Below, one piece after another: positions 26,801 to 42,963 of a DNA stretch of 64,000 nt; the first letter of the stretch is position 1, and every line of letters starts with the position of its first letter. Origin of the DNA: Paragorgia papillata. Taxonomy: Eukaryota > Cnidaria > Anthozoa > Scleralcyonacea > Coralliidae. Below the pieces are notes generated by a model. The model was not told the DNA's origin. It searched no databases and worked only from the letters and a program-made list of their open reading frames with translations. A program made the position numbers and the translations under genes. The stretch lies in contig JAWNZC010000319.1 of assembly GCA_035771165.1 (NCBI GenBank), forward strand, positions 1,190,501 through 1,254,500. The letters are read 5' to 3'.

Positions 26801-27887
26801 ACCTGCTGCTGGGTTGGTCTATGTTATTGTAGTGCTAGAGGCATGTGGGTTGCCTACAGATGATATTGGTCCAATTCTGGCAGTTGAGTGGTTTCTGTAA
26901 GTACATGTACTTGCTAATGGTACATTATGTTTGAAGCTTTGTAGTTTGGAGTTGTATGAATGATAAGACAAGATCATTATCACCATAATACTAGCACCAT
27001 ACACCTTTATTACCTCACATTATTTTATTACCACCATCATTAACGTCATCATCACCATTGCCATCACCGTTACCATCATCACCATTACCATCATCACCGT
27101 TACCATCATCACCGTTACCATCATCACCGTTACCATTATCACCATTACCATCATCACCGTTACCATCATCACCATTACCATCATCACCATTACCATCATC
27201 ACCGTTACCATCATCACCATTACCATCATCACCATTACCATCATCACCGTTACCATCATCACCATTACCACCATTACCATCATCACCATTACCATCATCA
27301 CCGTTACCATCATTACCATTACCATCATCACCATTACATTACCATCATCACCATTACCATCATCACCATTACCATCATCGCCATTACCATTACCATCATC
27401 ACCATTACATTACCATCATCACCATTACCATCATCGCCGTTACCATCATCGCTGTTACCATCACCATTACCATCATCACCATTACCATCATCGCCATTAC
27501 CATTACCATCATCACCATTACATTACCATCATCACCATTGCCATTATCACCATTACCATCATCGCCATTACCATTACCATCATCACCATTACCATCATCA
27601 CCATTACCATCATAATCACCATCACTAACAGCATGATCATCACCACTACAATCACCAGCAACATCGCCACCATTATCGTAACCATCAGCTGTCCTTTGTG
27701 AATTATTAAAATTATGAATCCTTTTATTTTTAGGGATCGTGTTCGAACAGCTGTCAATGTGATGGGAGATTGTTATTGTTCTGGTGTAATGTCACACTGG
27801 TTTCAAGACGAGTTTGAAAATGCTTATAATTACGAGGAAGAAACTGAGGTTGCATTTAATAACAAAACTGAACAGACTTCATTTTAA
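20885..27887 (+). CDS. SLC1-family excitatory amino acid transporter
   Basis: Seven exons: 20885-21327, 23267-23309, 24234-24574, 25091-25324, 26017-26211, 26762-26896, 27734-27887; 1,545 bases, 514 residues. It is a membrane transporter that would move glutamate or a related amino acid with Na+. Features in order: TM1-TM3 with [11 protein letters not shown], the [13 protein letters not shown] linker, an N-glycosylatable loop, re-entrant hairpin 1 with FGTSSSAATLP (Ser-rich, formed across the exon 4/5 junction), [10 protein letters not shown] in TM7 (usual NMDGT), hairpin 2 [10 protein letters not shown], and TM8 [13 protein letters not shown]. The TM8 Asp, Arg, Thr and Asn that bind an acidic substrate in this family are all kept, so acidic amino acids are likely substrates. 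The odd points are GG for GT in TM7 and CYCSG for the usual SLGAG. Start chosen as the first ATG in the frame. Confidence 0.95.
21328..23266. other. SLC1 gene intron 1
   Basis: Contains a Mutator-like short element (22363-22602) and a patch of repeated gaacttc-type sequence at 21526-21570. The rest is unremarkable AT-rich DNA. Confidence 0.6.
22363..22602. mobile_element. Mutator-like short element, copy 1 (9-bp TSD)
   Basis: Begins caatctcgttcccagagccc and ends ggaacgagattg. Flanked by a perfect 9-base duplication ATAAAGCCT at 22354-22362 and 22603-22611. The left terminal repeat carries a 15-base block, cagagcccacgttcc, three times. The interior keeps gataacaagaatcctgtg from the longer copies, so this is an internally deleted derivative. 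Confidence 0.9.
23541..23660. repeat. Dispersed repeat: GTCTAAGGGTTCTCCCTTTGATGA family
   Basis: Pattern gggttctccctttgatga...catctggtgttagacagagtaaaacaataaagg...caggaatgggttaa. Other copies or pieces: 30085-30145, 32180-32290, 39715-39810, 45255-45305, 46615-46669 with 47207-47275, and in reverse 58300-58375 with 58894-58955. No coding capacity and no clear ends. Confidence 0.8.
23841..24127. mobile_element. Palindromic TTAA element, copy 1
   Basis: Ends TTAAAGTGC and GCACTTTAA; arms of more than 120 bases including gaagtgacgtcgaaagagga and its complement. Other copies at 39394-39717 and 55768-56096. TTAA at both ends suggests a piggyBac-type target duplication. This copy has lost a middle section of its left arm relative to the others. 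Confidence 0.85.
24669..24970. mobile_element. 302-bp foldback element in SLC1 intron 3
   Basis: Outer arms tggggatcagatacc and ggtgacccca, with long inner pairing through ttacgtttgaaagttgcacg and its complement, and a centre around cttgcagtg...ccgcaagttg. Non-coding. Confidence 0.75.
25433..25620 (+). mobile_element. tRNA-like SINE or relic
   Basis: tagctcagttcatagagc resembles a tRNA A box and gggttggaatcc a B box with one change, spaced as in a tRNA. A GC-rich ggcggcgcacggcgcc segment follows. A functional tRNA is unlikely because the stems do not close. Lies in SLC1 intron 4. Confidence 0.45.
26249..26574. mobile_element. hAT-like non-autonomous element, 326 bp (8-bp TSD)
   Basis: Starts CAGTGATGGATCCAG and ends CTGTAAATCTATCACTG, flanked by a perfect 8-base duplication AGTTATTA at 26241-26248 and 26575-26582. 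GC-rich interior, no ORF of interest. In SLC1 intron 5. Confidence 0.92.
27022..27630. repeat. CAT/ACC-rich repeat (ccatcatcaccgttaccatc)
   Basis: Higher-order repeat built from a 15-base block, accatcatcaccatt or accgtt, in SLC1 intron 6. Reading frames through it are artefacts. Confidence 0.95.
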
Positions 27888-28834
27888 ACAGCTAGAAAAA
27901 CATTTACATTTTTTAATATGTGTGCTTCATTTTTTGGTATTGTGTGTTTTTGCAACTAATGTTTATCAGCTGACATGACAATGCATTTGTACTCTGGTTT
28001 TTTGAGACAACCCTAACAAGTTGTTGTGATTAACAAGCCTGTCACAGGTTGTTCCAATATATTACTGTAACAAGGTACTACAAGGTTGATGACAACAAGC
28101 TAATGTGGCAGTTTCGACAATTCATCAAATAACTATAGACCCTTTTAATAAGGTCATTTTCTATCTTTTGAATTCATAAACAAAATTTAAAAGAATTGAA
28201 AAGAAATTATTGACATCATGGGGTGAAAATTACGTACAGGCCAGCTGTTGCAAACACTTTGTTGACAAGTTAGGATGTTTTTATTTGTTGTGTTCTTGTT
28301 AAATTTTATAATCATGCATGATAGTTATTCATTACACTGTAATATAATCTCACATTGGCATGATTGTCGATCAATTCACTAGATAGTGTAATATAGGTTC
28401 AAACTATGCATAATAACCGACACTATTTACACTAAACAATAAACATTGTTTTGCTACTGCACATGTATCCATTGAATATGTAAATTAGTTAGATTAAAAC
28501 AATTGATTTTTTAAATTTTGTCTGTTTATTATTAATAATAATTTTCGTCATATAAACATCTCTTGATATTTAACAGTCATTTACAAATATGTTCTATTAA
28601 TACAAATTTTTCTATACAAATGATATCTGATATAAAAAAGGTCTAAATAAGACATTACAGCATGCGGTATAATTGGTCACTCAACTTTTGAAGTTTCACT
28701 CGACTCTCACCTTATTTTGCCAAAAAACTCAAAACAGTATGTTGGTCTTATAATATATTATGATACACACTGTAGATATATATATATATATAACCATTAT
28801 TAATCTTTATTTTTTTACTGTATTGTAGGATTTG
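27888..28834. other. Convergent intergenic region, SLC1 gene 3' UTR
   Basis: Non-repetitive AT-rich sequence between the ends of the SLC1 gene and PPP1R42. A candidate polyadenylation signal AATAAA for the SLC1 gene is at 28438-28443. For PPP1R42 a minus-strand AATAAA is at 28806-28811. No gene seen. Confidence 0.55.
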
Positions 28835-33729
<4,895 letters not shown>

Positions 33730-34296
33730 ATTAATACACAATATAAACCAGCTTTCCTTATAAAATAAAATGATTGCAAACCAAAACAAAACGAGGACAA
33801 AACTCGATCTTTGTTGATTTTCTGCTTCGGAATGATGATGTATATTCACCATGGCAACCACCTACCCGTAAATTGTACCCAGGTCGAATTATCCGGTGAC
33901 CGGAAGTTTGGAAAAGCACTCGATAAAAAATGCTTTACATGCAAATATTTTCAGTGTTTAATTCCTAGGAATATATTTTTATAAAAATGTATTATAGCGA
34001 GAATATATCTTCTCGCTATTTGCGTAGATTATATCTTTATTCCTTGGCAAAAAAACAACCTTGAAAAAAACTCTATAGCATTTGAATAAATTATTATTAT
34101 TATTATTATTATTATATAATTATATATTATAATAATTATCAATAAATTATTATTTCATAAATTATTATTACTATCCCTCTATGTTACCTATGACGTCATC
34201 GCCACAATTTTTTATGACCAGCGGATGCTCCCATTAGCAGTTCAACAAGTCAACACTTCACTTTATAAATATTGAAATAAAAAGACGATTTTCTCA
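33730..34296. promoter_or_regulatory. Bidirectional promoter region, PPP1R42 / SLC35B3
   Basis: 567 bases separate the two divergent start codons. The region holds the CRE, an ATT-rich stretch at 34088-34170, and no repeat insertion, unlike nearly every intron around it. Confidence 0.6.
34191..34198. promoter_or_regulatory. Perfect CRE (TGACGTCA) between divergent genes
   Basis: Palindromic cAMP response element located 106 bases upstream of the SLC35B3 start codon and 462 bases upstream of the PPP1R42 start codon. ATF/CREB sites of this exact form are common in bidirectional promoters. Function not tested. Confidence 0.5.
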
Positions 34297-37200
34297 ATGT
34301 CTGCCAGTCTGGCAGGTAAAAGATATTCTTTTAGTCCAAGAAATGATTATCAACGAAGTGTTGCTATAACTCTAGACCATTTAGACAAAGAGAAGACGTC
34401 AAATAACTTTGTAACAGCTATGGAAAACGCCACCAGCAAACCTAAAGACCAACTGGTAATAATTGGGATGTCTCTTGACCATTTATCAAGAGTTTCACAA
34501 TTGGCTGTTTGCTGTGGAGGAGTTTTTGTTTTTTATTTAATTTATGGTTATGTTCAGGTAAGTGTTTATACTTGCTATTTCCCATCCTATTTTCCTTTTC
34601 TTTCTTCCTTTTCTTTCTTCTTTCCAGCCTTCCTTTGTGCATTCCTTCCTTCCTTCCCTCCTTCTTTCCTTCCTTCCTTCCTTCCCTCCCTCCTTCCTTC
34701 CTTCCTTCCCTCCTTCCTTCCTTCCTTCCCTCCTTCCTTCCTTCCCTCCCTCCTTCCTTCCTTCCCTCCCTCCTTCCTTCCTTCCTTCCCTCCTTCCTTC
34801 CTTCCTTCCTTCCTTCCTTCCTTCCTTCCTTCCTTCCTTCCTTCCTTCCTTCCTTCCTTCCTTCCTTCCTTCCCTCCCTCCCTCCCTCCTTCCTTCCTTC
34901 CTTCCTTCCTTCCTTCCTTCCTTCCTTCCTTCCTTCCTTCCTTCCTTCCTTCGTTCCCTCCTTCCTTCCCTCCTTCCTTCCTTCCCTCCCTCCCTCCTTC
35001 CTTCCTTCCTTCCTTCCTTCCTTCCTTCCTTCCTTCCTTCCTTCCTTTGTTCCCTCCTTCCTTCCTTCCCTCCCTCCTTCCTTCCTTCCTTCTTTCCTTC
35101 CTTCCTTCCTTCCTTTCTTCCTATTTTTATTTTTCTTCATTTCTGTATTCCTTTCTTATTTTTTAGGAATTAATATTTAGCTTAGAAGGTTTCCAACCAT
35201 TTGGATGGTATTTAACATTAATCCAGTTTGCGTGCTATGGAATATTTGGAATAATTGAAAGCAATTGTCAACAAGAATTTAACAGAAGGTATTAAAAAAT
35301 TTTTATTTAATAATTAATTAAAAAATTAATTAATGGGAAAACGTCCAGTTTCAAATTATTTTGTTTTTATAGAATACCTCTTCAAACATACGCCTTTTTA
35401 GCCTTTCTAACTGTTTCTACAATGGGTTTGTCAAATACATCTTTGGGCTATTTAAACTACCCCACACAGGTAATAGCTGGTGCACTAGTACACATACAGT
35501 CAACTCTCGCCTTGTGGACACCCCACTATTACGGACAGTTGGTAAATCCCCGGCCGAAACTACTATGAAATATATTGAAATAACTCGCGCTATTACGGAC
35601 TCTCGCTATTACAGAATTGTGGACACTTCATGTGGTCCCCAACAAACATTTTTATTGTTCTACTTTCGTTACAACGGACACCTTGGATGTATTTTTCTTT
35701 CAACACATGAAAGTAAATGACTTTTTAATTTATCGAGTGACATATTTATGTTACTGATTCATGTTACCGTTGTATTTTTGGTTTTGGAATAAAAAAAATA
35801 TTTGAATACAAATATTTGACTTGTATTTTGACTTGTACTGTGTACGTATGTATCACAGTAAACGTCAACTAGAAATTTAAATAAACTGGACATTTTAAAA
35901 CAAAAAAGCAGTAATACATTGTAGTGACAACCTGAAATCGGGATATTTTCATCGCATCCCACTATTGCGGACTCTCGTTATTACGGACACCAAATGATGG
36001 TCCCCAGGGTGTCTGCTATAATGAGAGTTGACTGTATGTCGCACTGTACATATTCATGTAATATCCCCCATTTTTTTATTTATATAATTATATTTTTTAA
36101 GGTTATTTTCAAGTGCTGTAAACTTATCCCAGTTATGATTGGTGGAATTCTTATCCAAGGTAGAATTTTCAAGGTTGCTAGTGTCAAAAATTTTGAAGCT
36201 TGTGCTTACATTTTTACGTTTTTTCATTTTCAAGGGAAAAAATATGGCTTGGTGGATTTTGCTGCTTGTGTTCTAATGAGTGCTGGATTAATCTTGTTTA
36301 CTCTGGCTGACAGTGTAGTCTCACCAAAGTTTGATCAAACTGGTAACTCAGAATATATACTACATTAAAATTTATTAAAATGATTCTAATAAAATTAATT
36401 TAATAAAAGTAATTAATTAATTTATTTTTTAAACTTAATTTTAATTAATTAATTAATTAATTAATTAGAATATTAATGATTTAATTGATTAATTAACTAG
36501 GATATTAATTATTTGATTTATTAGAATATTAATGAATTAGAATATTACTTAAATAAATGTTTACTTAATTAATTAGAATATTAATTAATTGATAATTAGA
36601 ATATTAATTAGTTAGAATATTTATTAGTTAGAATATTAATTAGTTAGAATATTAATTAGTTAGAATATTAATTAATTAATTAGTTAGAATATTAATTAAT
36701 TAATTTTTATTAGTTAGAATATTAATTAATAAATTAATATTAATTATTAATTAACTAATTAATTAATTAATGTTTTCTAGTCATATTTTTTGGCTAATAT
36801 AATTAATTTTGTTGGTTGTACTGTACTCAGATAACATGTGCAGTTATTATACTCTGATCTATATAATAATTAATGGCAATATACATTTTTCAGGTATTAT
36901 TTTAATAGTCTTAGCCCTTTGTGCGGATGCTGTTATTGGGAATGTCCAGGAAAAAGCAATGAGAGCTCACTCAAGTAGTAACACTGAAATGGTGAGCATT
37001 GATTTATGCTGTAAGAAATATTGTTAACTCACTGGTTACAATAAGCAAATGAAATCACATTCCATTGGCCAAATCCAAATCATGTCTGCTATTTATTTAT
37101 TTTGTTGTTCTTTACACTATAAATAGAACAATTCTTGTTGTTTAGATTCTGTATTCTTATGGTATTGGCTTTTTTTATATTTTGGTTGGTTTGGCTGTAT

Positions 37201-39123
37201 CTGGGGGCTTGAGAGAGCCATTTGAATTTTGTGCTCAAGTAAGTGACTGTACTGTACTGTACTGTACTGTACTGTACTGTACTGTACTGTACTGTACTGT
37301 ACTGTACTGTACTGTACTGTACTGTACTGTACTGCACTGCACTGCACTGCACTGCACTGCACTGTACTGTACTGTACTGTACTGATACTACACTGTACTG
37401 TACTGATACTGCACTGTACTGCACTGACACTGCACTGCAGTGTACTGTACTGTACTGACACTGTAAATGTAATGTACTGTACTGACACTGTACTATAATG
37501 TACTTTACTGTACTGCACTGTACTGCACTGTACTGCACTGTACTGTACTGCACTGCACTGTACTGTACTGACACTCCTGTCCTGTACTGTACTGTACTGT
37601 ACTGTACTGTACTGTACTGCCCTGTACTGTACTGACACTGCACTGTACTGTGCTGTACTGCACACTGTACTGCCCTGTATTGTACTGACACTGCACTACA
37701 CTGTACTGTACTGTATTGTACTGTACTGTACTGACTAATAACCATAATAATTATAGTATTGATTTCTTGTTCCAGCATCCAGGTCACACCTATGGTCTGG
37801 CAGTGTTATTTTCACTTACTGGATATCTGGGAATTGCATTTGTTTTATCATTGGTTAAATGTTTTGGAGCCTTAATGGCTGTCACAGGTTAGAATACAGT
37901 AATTGGTCAGGCTGATCATCACTATTATCAACATCACCATCATTGTCACTATCACCACTACCACCTACCACTACCACCCACCTACCACCATCACACATCC
38001 ACCTACCACCACCCATCACCACTGGGTAGTGGTAGGTGGATGGGTGGTGGTAGGTGGTGGTGGTGGATGGTGGTGGGTGGTGGTGGGTGGTAGTACCACT
38101 ACCATCTACCACCCACACCTACCACCACCCATTACCACCTAACACTACCAACTACCACCACCACCTGCCACCATCACCACCAACACCACCTGCCACCATC
38201 ACCTACCACCACCACCTGCCACCATCACCACCTACCACCACCACCTGCCACCATCAACACCTACCACCACCTGCCACCATCAACACCTACCACCACCACC
38301 TACCACCACCACCTACCACCACCTGCCACCATCACCACCTACCACCACCTGCCACCATCAACACCTACCACCACCACCTACCACCACCACCTACCACCAC
38401 CTGCCACCATCACCTACCACCACCACCTGCCACCATCACCACCTACCACCACCTGCCACCACCACCTGCCACCATCAACACCTACCACCACCACCTACCA
38501 CCATCACCACCTACCACCATCACCACCTACCACCACCTTTCACCATCACCACCTACCATCACCACCTACCACCACCTTTCACCATCACCACCTACCATCA
38601 CCACCTACCACCTGCCACCATCACCACCTGCCACCATTGCCACCTGCCACCATCACCACCTGCCACCATTGCCACCTACTACTGCATACTACCACCACCT
38701 GCCACAATCACCATCATATCCTTCAAAATGTATATTTACAAAATTTCTTAAAATCTATTTTTCAAATGTTTATTAGTGACCACATGTCGAAAAGCTGTAA
38801 CTATTTTCTTATCCTTTGTATTTTTTACAAAGCCATTTACGTTTCAGTAAGTAAGATGTTCTAACATACAAGAAATATTAAATAATAATTAACAATTAAT
38901 TTAAAAAAATTAATAATATTTATTATAATAAATTATAATTATTAAACATTAATTTAATTTACCGTATTTGTTATGTCTCAGGTATGTATGGTCTGGCATG
39001 ATTGTTTTGCTTGGAATAACTTTAAATATCTACAGCAAAAATAAAGATCGAGTTAATGCCATTTTATGGTCATATTGGAACAGAATATCGCGAAGAAAAC
39101 CTGCTCTTTCACAAGAAATCTAA
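34297..39123 (+). CDS. SLC35B3: SLC35B3, PAPS transporter 2
   Basis: Ten exons: 34297-34557, 35167-35288, 35373-35469, 36102-36159, 36235-36342, 36894-36991, 37146-37238, 37776-37887, 38777-38846, 38982-39123; 1,161 bases, 386 residues. Multi-pass Golgi nucleotide-sugar transporter family protein; the vertebrate orthologue carries PAPS, the sulfate donor, into the Golgi lumen. Highly conserved blocks: GLSNTSLGYLNYPTQ, IFKCCKLIPVMIGG, LALCADAVIGNVQEKAM, LFSLTGYLGIAFVLSLVK, KPFTFQYVWSGM. The N-terminal 60 residues are variable and cytosolic. The protein ends in a KxKxx-poor tail, SRRKPALSQEI. Introns carry CCTT, CTGTA and ACC arrays and a pogo-like element. Shares a promoter region with PPP1R42. 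Confidence 0.95.
34640..35125. repeat. (CCTT)n/(CCTC)n array, SLC35B3 intron 1
   Basis: Pyrimidine-only tetranucleotide repeat nearly 500 bases long. It is capable of forming triplex DNA, with frames reading FLPSFLPS-type or RKEGRKEG-type peptides that are not genes. Confidence 0.95.
35497..36034. mobile_element. Pogo/Tigger-like element, 538 bp, TA-flanked
   Basis: Begins CAGTCAACTCTCGCCTTGTG and ends ATAATGAGAGTTGACTG, flanked by TA at 35495-35496 and 36035-36036. Subterminal tattacggactctcg repeats occur on both sides. No transposase remains. In SLC35B3 intron 3. Confidence 0.85.
36390..36780. repeat. AATT/ATTA-rich low-complexity tract
   Basis: Degenerate taattaattagaatatta repeats in SLC35B3 intron 5; nearly pure A+T. 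Confidence 0.9.
37240..37735. repeat. (CTGTA)n pentanucleotide array
   Basis: About 500 bases of ctgta with ctgca and ctgac variants starting directly at the donor of SLC35B3 exon 7. Frames give VLYCT or QYSTV peptide repeats; not genes. Confidence 0.95.
37915..38710. repeat. ACC-rich repeat with an inverted centre
   Basis: accaccacctaccaccatca-type repeat filling intron 8 of SLC35B3. Near 38030-38100 the strand composition flips to ggtggtaggtggtgg and back, forming an inverted purine/pyrimidine segment within the array. Confidence 0.93.
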
Positions 39124-39393
39124 CTGTGAGGTCAGAACATCAGTTCAGGATGGTGTTGTAAATTAGTAATAATATGATGTATTTTTAATAATCTTCTCTA
39201 AGCTAGCCAAAAACATTCTCTAAGTAAGAATTAATTACTGAGAACCAAGGCATATTAAGCCACATACTTCCCAATGCGCTTACTAATTTAGTTCAAATTT
39301 CACAAGAAAACCATGTGACATTTGAACTAATTACTGTCTAACAACTTAATTGTCAATTAAAGAGAGAGCCCTTCATTCTAGGCAACACTAGAT

Positions 39394-39717
39394 TAAAGTG
39401 CCAATGTCATCCTCAGGGACTTTACATATTTATACTAATTGGAACATTCTGAGAAGATTTGTAACATATCTTCTCAGGCAAAAATTTCATCTTCATGGAT
39501 TGTTTTGCCGTTAAAGTTGACGGAAGTGACGTCGAAAGAGGAATTTGTCTATATGAAAACCACTTTACAGATTCCTCTTTTGACCTCATTTCTGTCAACT
39601 TTAACGGCAAAAAAATCCATGAAGATGAAATTTTTGCCTGAGAAGATATATTACAAATCTTCTCAGAATGTTCCAATTAGTATAAATACATAAAGTCCCT
39701 GAGGATGAGATAGGCAT
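39394..39717. mobile_element. Palindromic TTAA element, copy 2
   Basis: Left end TTAAAGTGCC with arms of about 140 bases; right end diverges at aggcattcc. Encodes near-identical open frames on both strands (39439-39693 and 39422-39676) simply because the sequence is palindromic. Confidence 0.85.
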
Positions 39718-40404
39718 TCCTATCTGAGCCAGGCAGTCAAAAATGGCCTCTTTATTGTTTTATTCTGTCTATAAACATTGAATTAATTTACTGTCTAATC
39801 AGGAGAGAGTGGGTTAAATATTAATATTTGTAGCTTTTCTTATTTATATATAAATAATATTTATATTTAATGATTTATACTCTGTAAGTCTGTAACATAC
39901 AAAAAGCATGCACGACTTAAGTCGATTCTAATGAACTCATATACCAAAACAAAAATATTAAACAGAAAAACTGATTTTGGCTGAATTTCCATATATATAT
40001 CTAGTTAATATCTAGTTAATATCTAGTTATTTAAAAATAGGGAAAACTTTTAGGAAATGACAGGAAAAGGCAGGGCAAATAAAACAGTCCACAGAATATT
40101 CTGTGACTGTATAATTTCAAAGTCTTTATCTGCCCCCGCCTCTTCCTGTCATTTCCTATCATTTAATACAGTCAAATTATCATTTATTATACTGACCAGC
40201 GTGAGCAATATCGGAAAATATTGTGCATATGCGTATTTTGGCGGATAATACGCAGCTGTTACTACAACTATTCGCCAAACCGTCGAAAAGAATTTCATTT
40301 ATCTTGGCAAGCGTTGTAAAGGAAGGTTTTGCTCTGTGACAAAAGGTTGATTTCTTAAGACGACTTTTAAGACATCAAATTGACACTTTAGTTGAAGTGC
40401 TGTG
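39718..40404. other. Intergenic region upstream of the FAM167-like gene
   Basis: Contains a piece of the dispersed repeat (39715-39810); otherwise AT-rich with no feature recognised. The promoter of the downstream gene presumably lies in 40200-40400. Confidence 0.45.
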
Positions 40405-41641
40405 ATGGCTGACAAGGTTGTTTTGTCTGTTCCTAAATTATCTGGTGATCGAGATGTTTTAACAATGGAAGAACGAGAGAGAAGCTTAGATGAAGCGATA
40501 CAATGGCTCCGTGATGAATTGGTAAGTTTGACCGCAGTATTTAACCTTGAATTTATTAAAAACCTGACTAACAAGCGCTGAATGATGTTTAGTCTTGTAA
40601 AACCGATTAGTGAAAGCACTAGAGCATCCCTTATCCTCTTAAGATCGCTCTTCTTGCAACAAACGATAAATCATTTATATACTTCAATATGTTATAAAAT
40701 AAATAATGCTTTTTTTAGTAACCTACACAGAACTAAATGTTTGTCTTATTTAATACGTTTATAAGGTTAAACAGCTGTCTAGTCTATTAATTAATTATTA
40801 GTCTGGACAATGAGCTTTCATCTTGGCCGCAAAAGCGAAATTTATAATGTATTTTACTGTAATGGGTGCTAAGTGCAACACACATTGCTTTTGTTTGGTT
40901 CTTGCCCCAGTATACAACAGATTGGAGTTGTTGTGAAAATTGAAATGGCCTACACACCTAAAAAATCTCACAGCTTGTCAACAAGTTGTATTCGCAACAG
41001 GTCGGTAGCAAGGCTATTAACAGGTTGTAACAATGCTGTTCATTCAAGAAGCTGCTACAACCTTGTTAGCATCAACCTGTTAACAACTTGTTGAGTGCAG
41101 AGCGGTAACAGGTTGTTGGAACAACTTGTCATCAGTCTGTTGGAGTCATCAGCCTTATTACAAGTTGTCAACAACCTGTTACAGACATGTTAACAGACTG
41201 GGACAGCCAGTGTGAACACATGAGGGTAACTGCAGCCTGTTGAACAGCCTTGTAACAACTTGCTTGCAGGTATGTAACAGCTTGCGTGTTTTACGTGTGT
41301 ACATGAGTACAGTTGGGGCTTTATGCATAAGTATTCTTGTCCTTTTTCATATTTTTATGTATTCTATTGCAAGTTGTAATAAACTCTTTTTTTTTTAGAA
41401 TTCATTCAAATCTCAAGACCAATCTCTCATGCGACAATTTTTGGCACTTCGCTCACAGATAAACACCCTGAAGGATTATCTACCAGCATCAATTGATCGA
41501 AGTAGCACCATCAGTGTAACCTCACCAAAACCATATGATGATGATGTATTCTTTGGTGGTGATCCTCGAACACGGATATATTCAAACCTAAGTGTTCGGA
41601 CAAAATCATATTCTTCTGGAAGTGAAGAAGAAAAATTTTGA
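40405..41641 (+). CDS. FAM167-family small coiled-coil protein
   Basis: Two exons, 40405-40521 and 41399-41641, coding 119 residues. The core SLDEAIQWLRDELNSF then SQDQSLMRQFLALRSQINTL matches the single conserved block of the FAM167A/B family (a short predicted coiled coil spanning the exon junction). The C-terminus is Ser/Thr-rich and acidic (SSGSEEEKF). The biochemical role of this family is poorly known; in vertebrates FAM167A has been linked to immune signalling. Complete start and stop; polyadenylation signal AATAAA at 41946-41951. The intron carries one copy of a long TIR element. Confidence 0.75.
40953..41306 (+). mobile_element. TIR element built of TTGTAACAAG blocks, copy 1
   Basis: Runs from cacacctaaaaaatctcaca to tgcgtgttttacgtgtg; many short inverted gttaacaacttgttg blocks inside. 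An inverted second copy is at 47915-48475. Non-coding. Confidence 0.75.
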
Positions 41642-41974
41642 TTTATTTTCTACTAAAACTAAACATCCTGTATCAAATCTCTTATACATACTTGAAAATT
41701 ACATGTATATATCACTGACAGAAATTTTTTTCATATGTTTAATGAAATTATATAATGGAATTTATAAAAATGAATTTTATACGAACAATGAAATGTATCT
41801 TATGAAAAATGCCTTCTTGCTAATAGTTATACAAAAATTTTAAAACTCATGAAAATATTATTGTCCAATTACAAACTGATTACATTATTTGAATAACAAG
41901 TTTGTAATGAACTAATTTTTTAAGATATATTTTTCTGTGTAATGAAATAAAAGTTTTGTCAAATATATATGCTT

Positions 41975-41980
41975 GCTCTC

Positions 41981-42011
<31 letters not shown>

Positions 42012-42693
42012 GGTGGTGGTGGTGTTGCTGCTGTTGGTGGTGGTGTTGTTGCTGCTGTTGTTGGTGGTGGTGGTGGTGGTGTTGTTGCTGCTGTTGGTGG
42101 TGGTGTTGTTGCTGCTGTTGTTGGTGGTGGTGGTGGTGGTGGTGGTGTTGCTGCTGTTGGTGGTGGTGGTGGTGGTGTTGCTGCTGTTGTTGTTGGTGGT
42201 GGTGGTGTTGTTGCTGCTGTTGTTGGTGGTGGTGTTGTTGCTGCTGCTGTTGGTGGTGGTGGTGGTGGTGTTGTTGCTGCTGCTGTTGGTGGTGGTGGTG
42301 GTGGTGGTGGTGTTGCTGCTGTTGTTGGTGGTGGTGGTTGTGGTGTTGTTGCTGCTGCTGTTGTTGTTGGTGGTGGTGTTGCTGCTGTTGTTGGTGGTGG
42401 TGGTGGTGGTGTTGTTGCTGCTGTTGTTGTTGGTGGTGGTGTTGTTGCTGCTGCTGCTGTTGCTGGTGGTGTTGTTGTTGCTGCTGCTGTTGTTGCTGTT
42501 GTTTCTGCTGCTGTTGTTGCTGTTGTTTCTGCTGCTGCTGCTGCTGTTGTTGTTGTTGCTGCTGCTGCGGTTGTTGTTGTTGTTGTTGTTGTTGTTGCTG
42601 CTGCTGTTGCTGCTGCTGTTGTTGCTATTGTTGCTATTGTTGTTGTTGCTGCTGTTTGTTGTTGCTGCTGCTGCTGTTGTTGTTATTGTTACT

Positions 42694-42725
<32 letters not shown>

Positions 42726-42835
42726 TGTTGTTGTTGTTGTTGCTGTTGTTATTGTTGCTGCTGTTGTTATTGTTACTGCTGATGCTGTTGTTGTTGCTGT
42801 TTCTGTTGTTGCTGTTTCTGTAGTTGCTGCTGTTG
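41975..42835. repeat. (TTG/GTG/CTG)n trinucleotide array
   Basis: About 860 bases of mixed ttg, gtg and ctg triplets between the FAM167-like gene and NAE1. The left part is patterned as ttgctgctgttg-(gtg)n higher-order units; the right part is ttg/ctg only. All frames are open and meaningless. Confidence 0.95.
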
Positions 42836-42963
42836 GTTTGTAGTTTCACCTTGCGATACATTATAATAAGCGCTAAATGAAGTACCAGCCATGTCTCTCG
42901 TGAGTCCGCTAGACAGTTTCACTGTCATAACGCAGGCGCAGTTGTCAACATGGTGGAAATATC

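Noticed and set aside
34297..35180. Open frames of 200-290 residues rich in FLPS or RKEG
   Set aside because: Apart from the genuine first SLC35B3 exon (34297-34557) they are translations of the CCTT array.
39422..39693. Near-identical 84-residue ORFs on both strands, repeated at 55796-56067 and partly at 23886
   Set aside because: The sequence is palindromic, so both strands encode the same peptide. The ORFs are a by-product of a MITE and show no protein-like conservation.
41956..42843. Poly-Leu/Val, poly-Cys/Trp and Val/Gly frames of nearly 300 residues
   Set aside because: All three frames of a TTG/GTG/CTG trinucleotide array.
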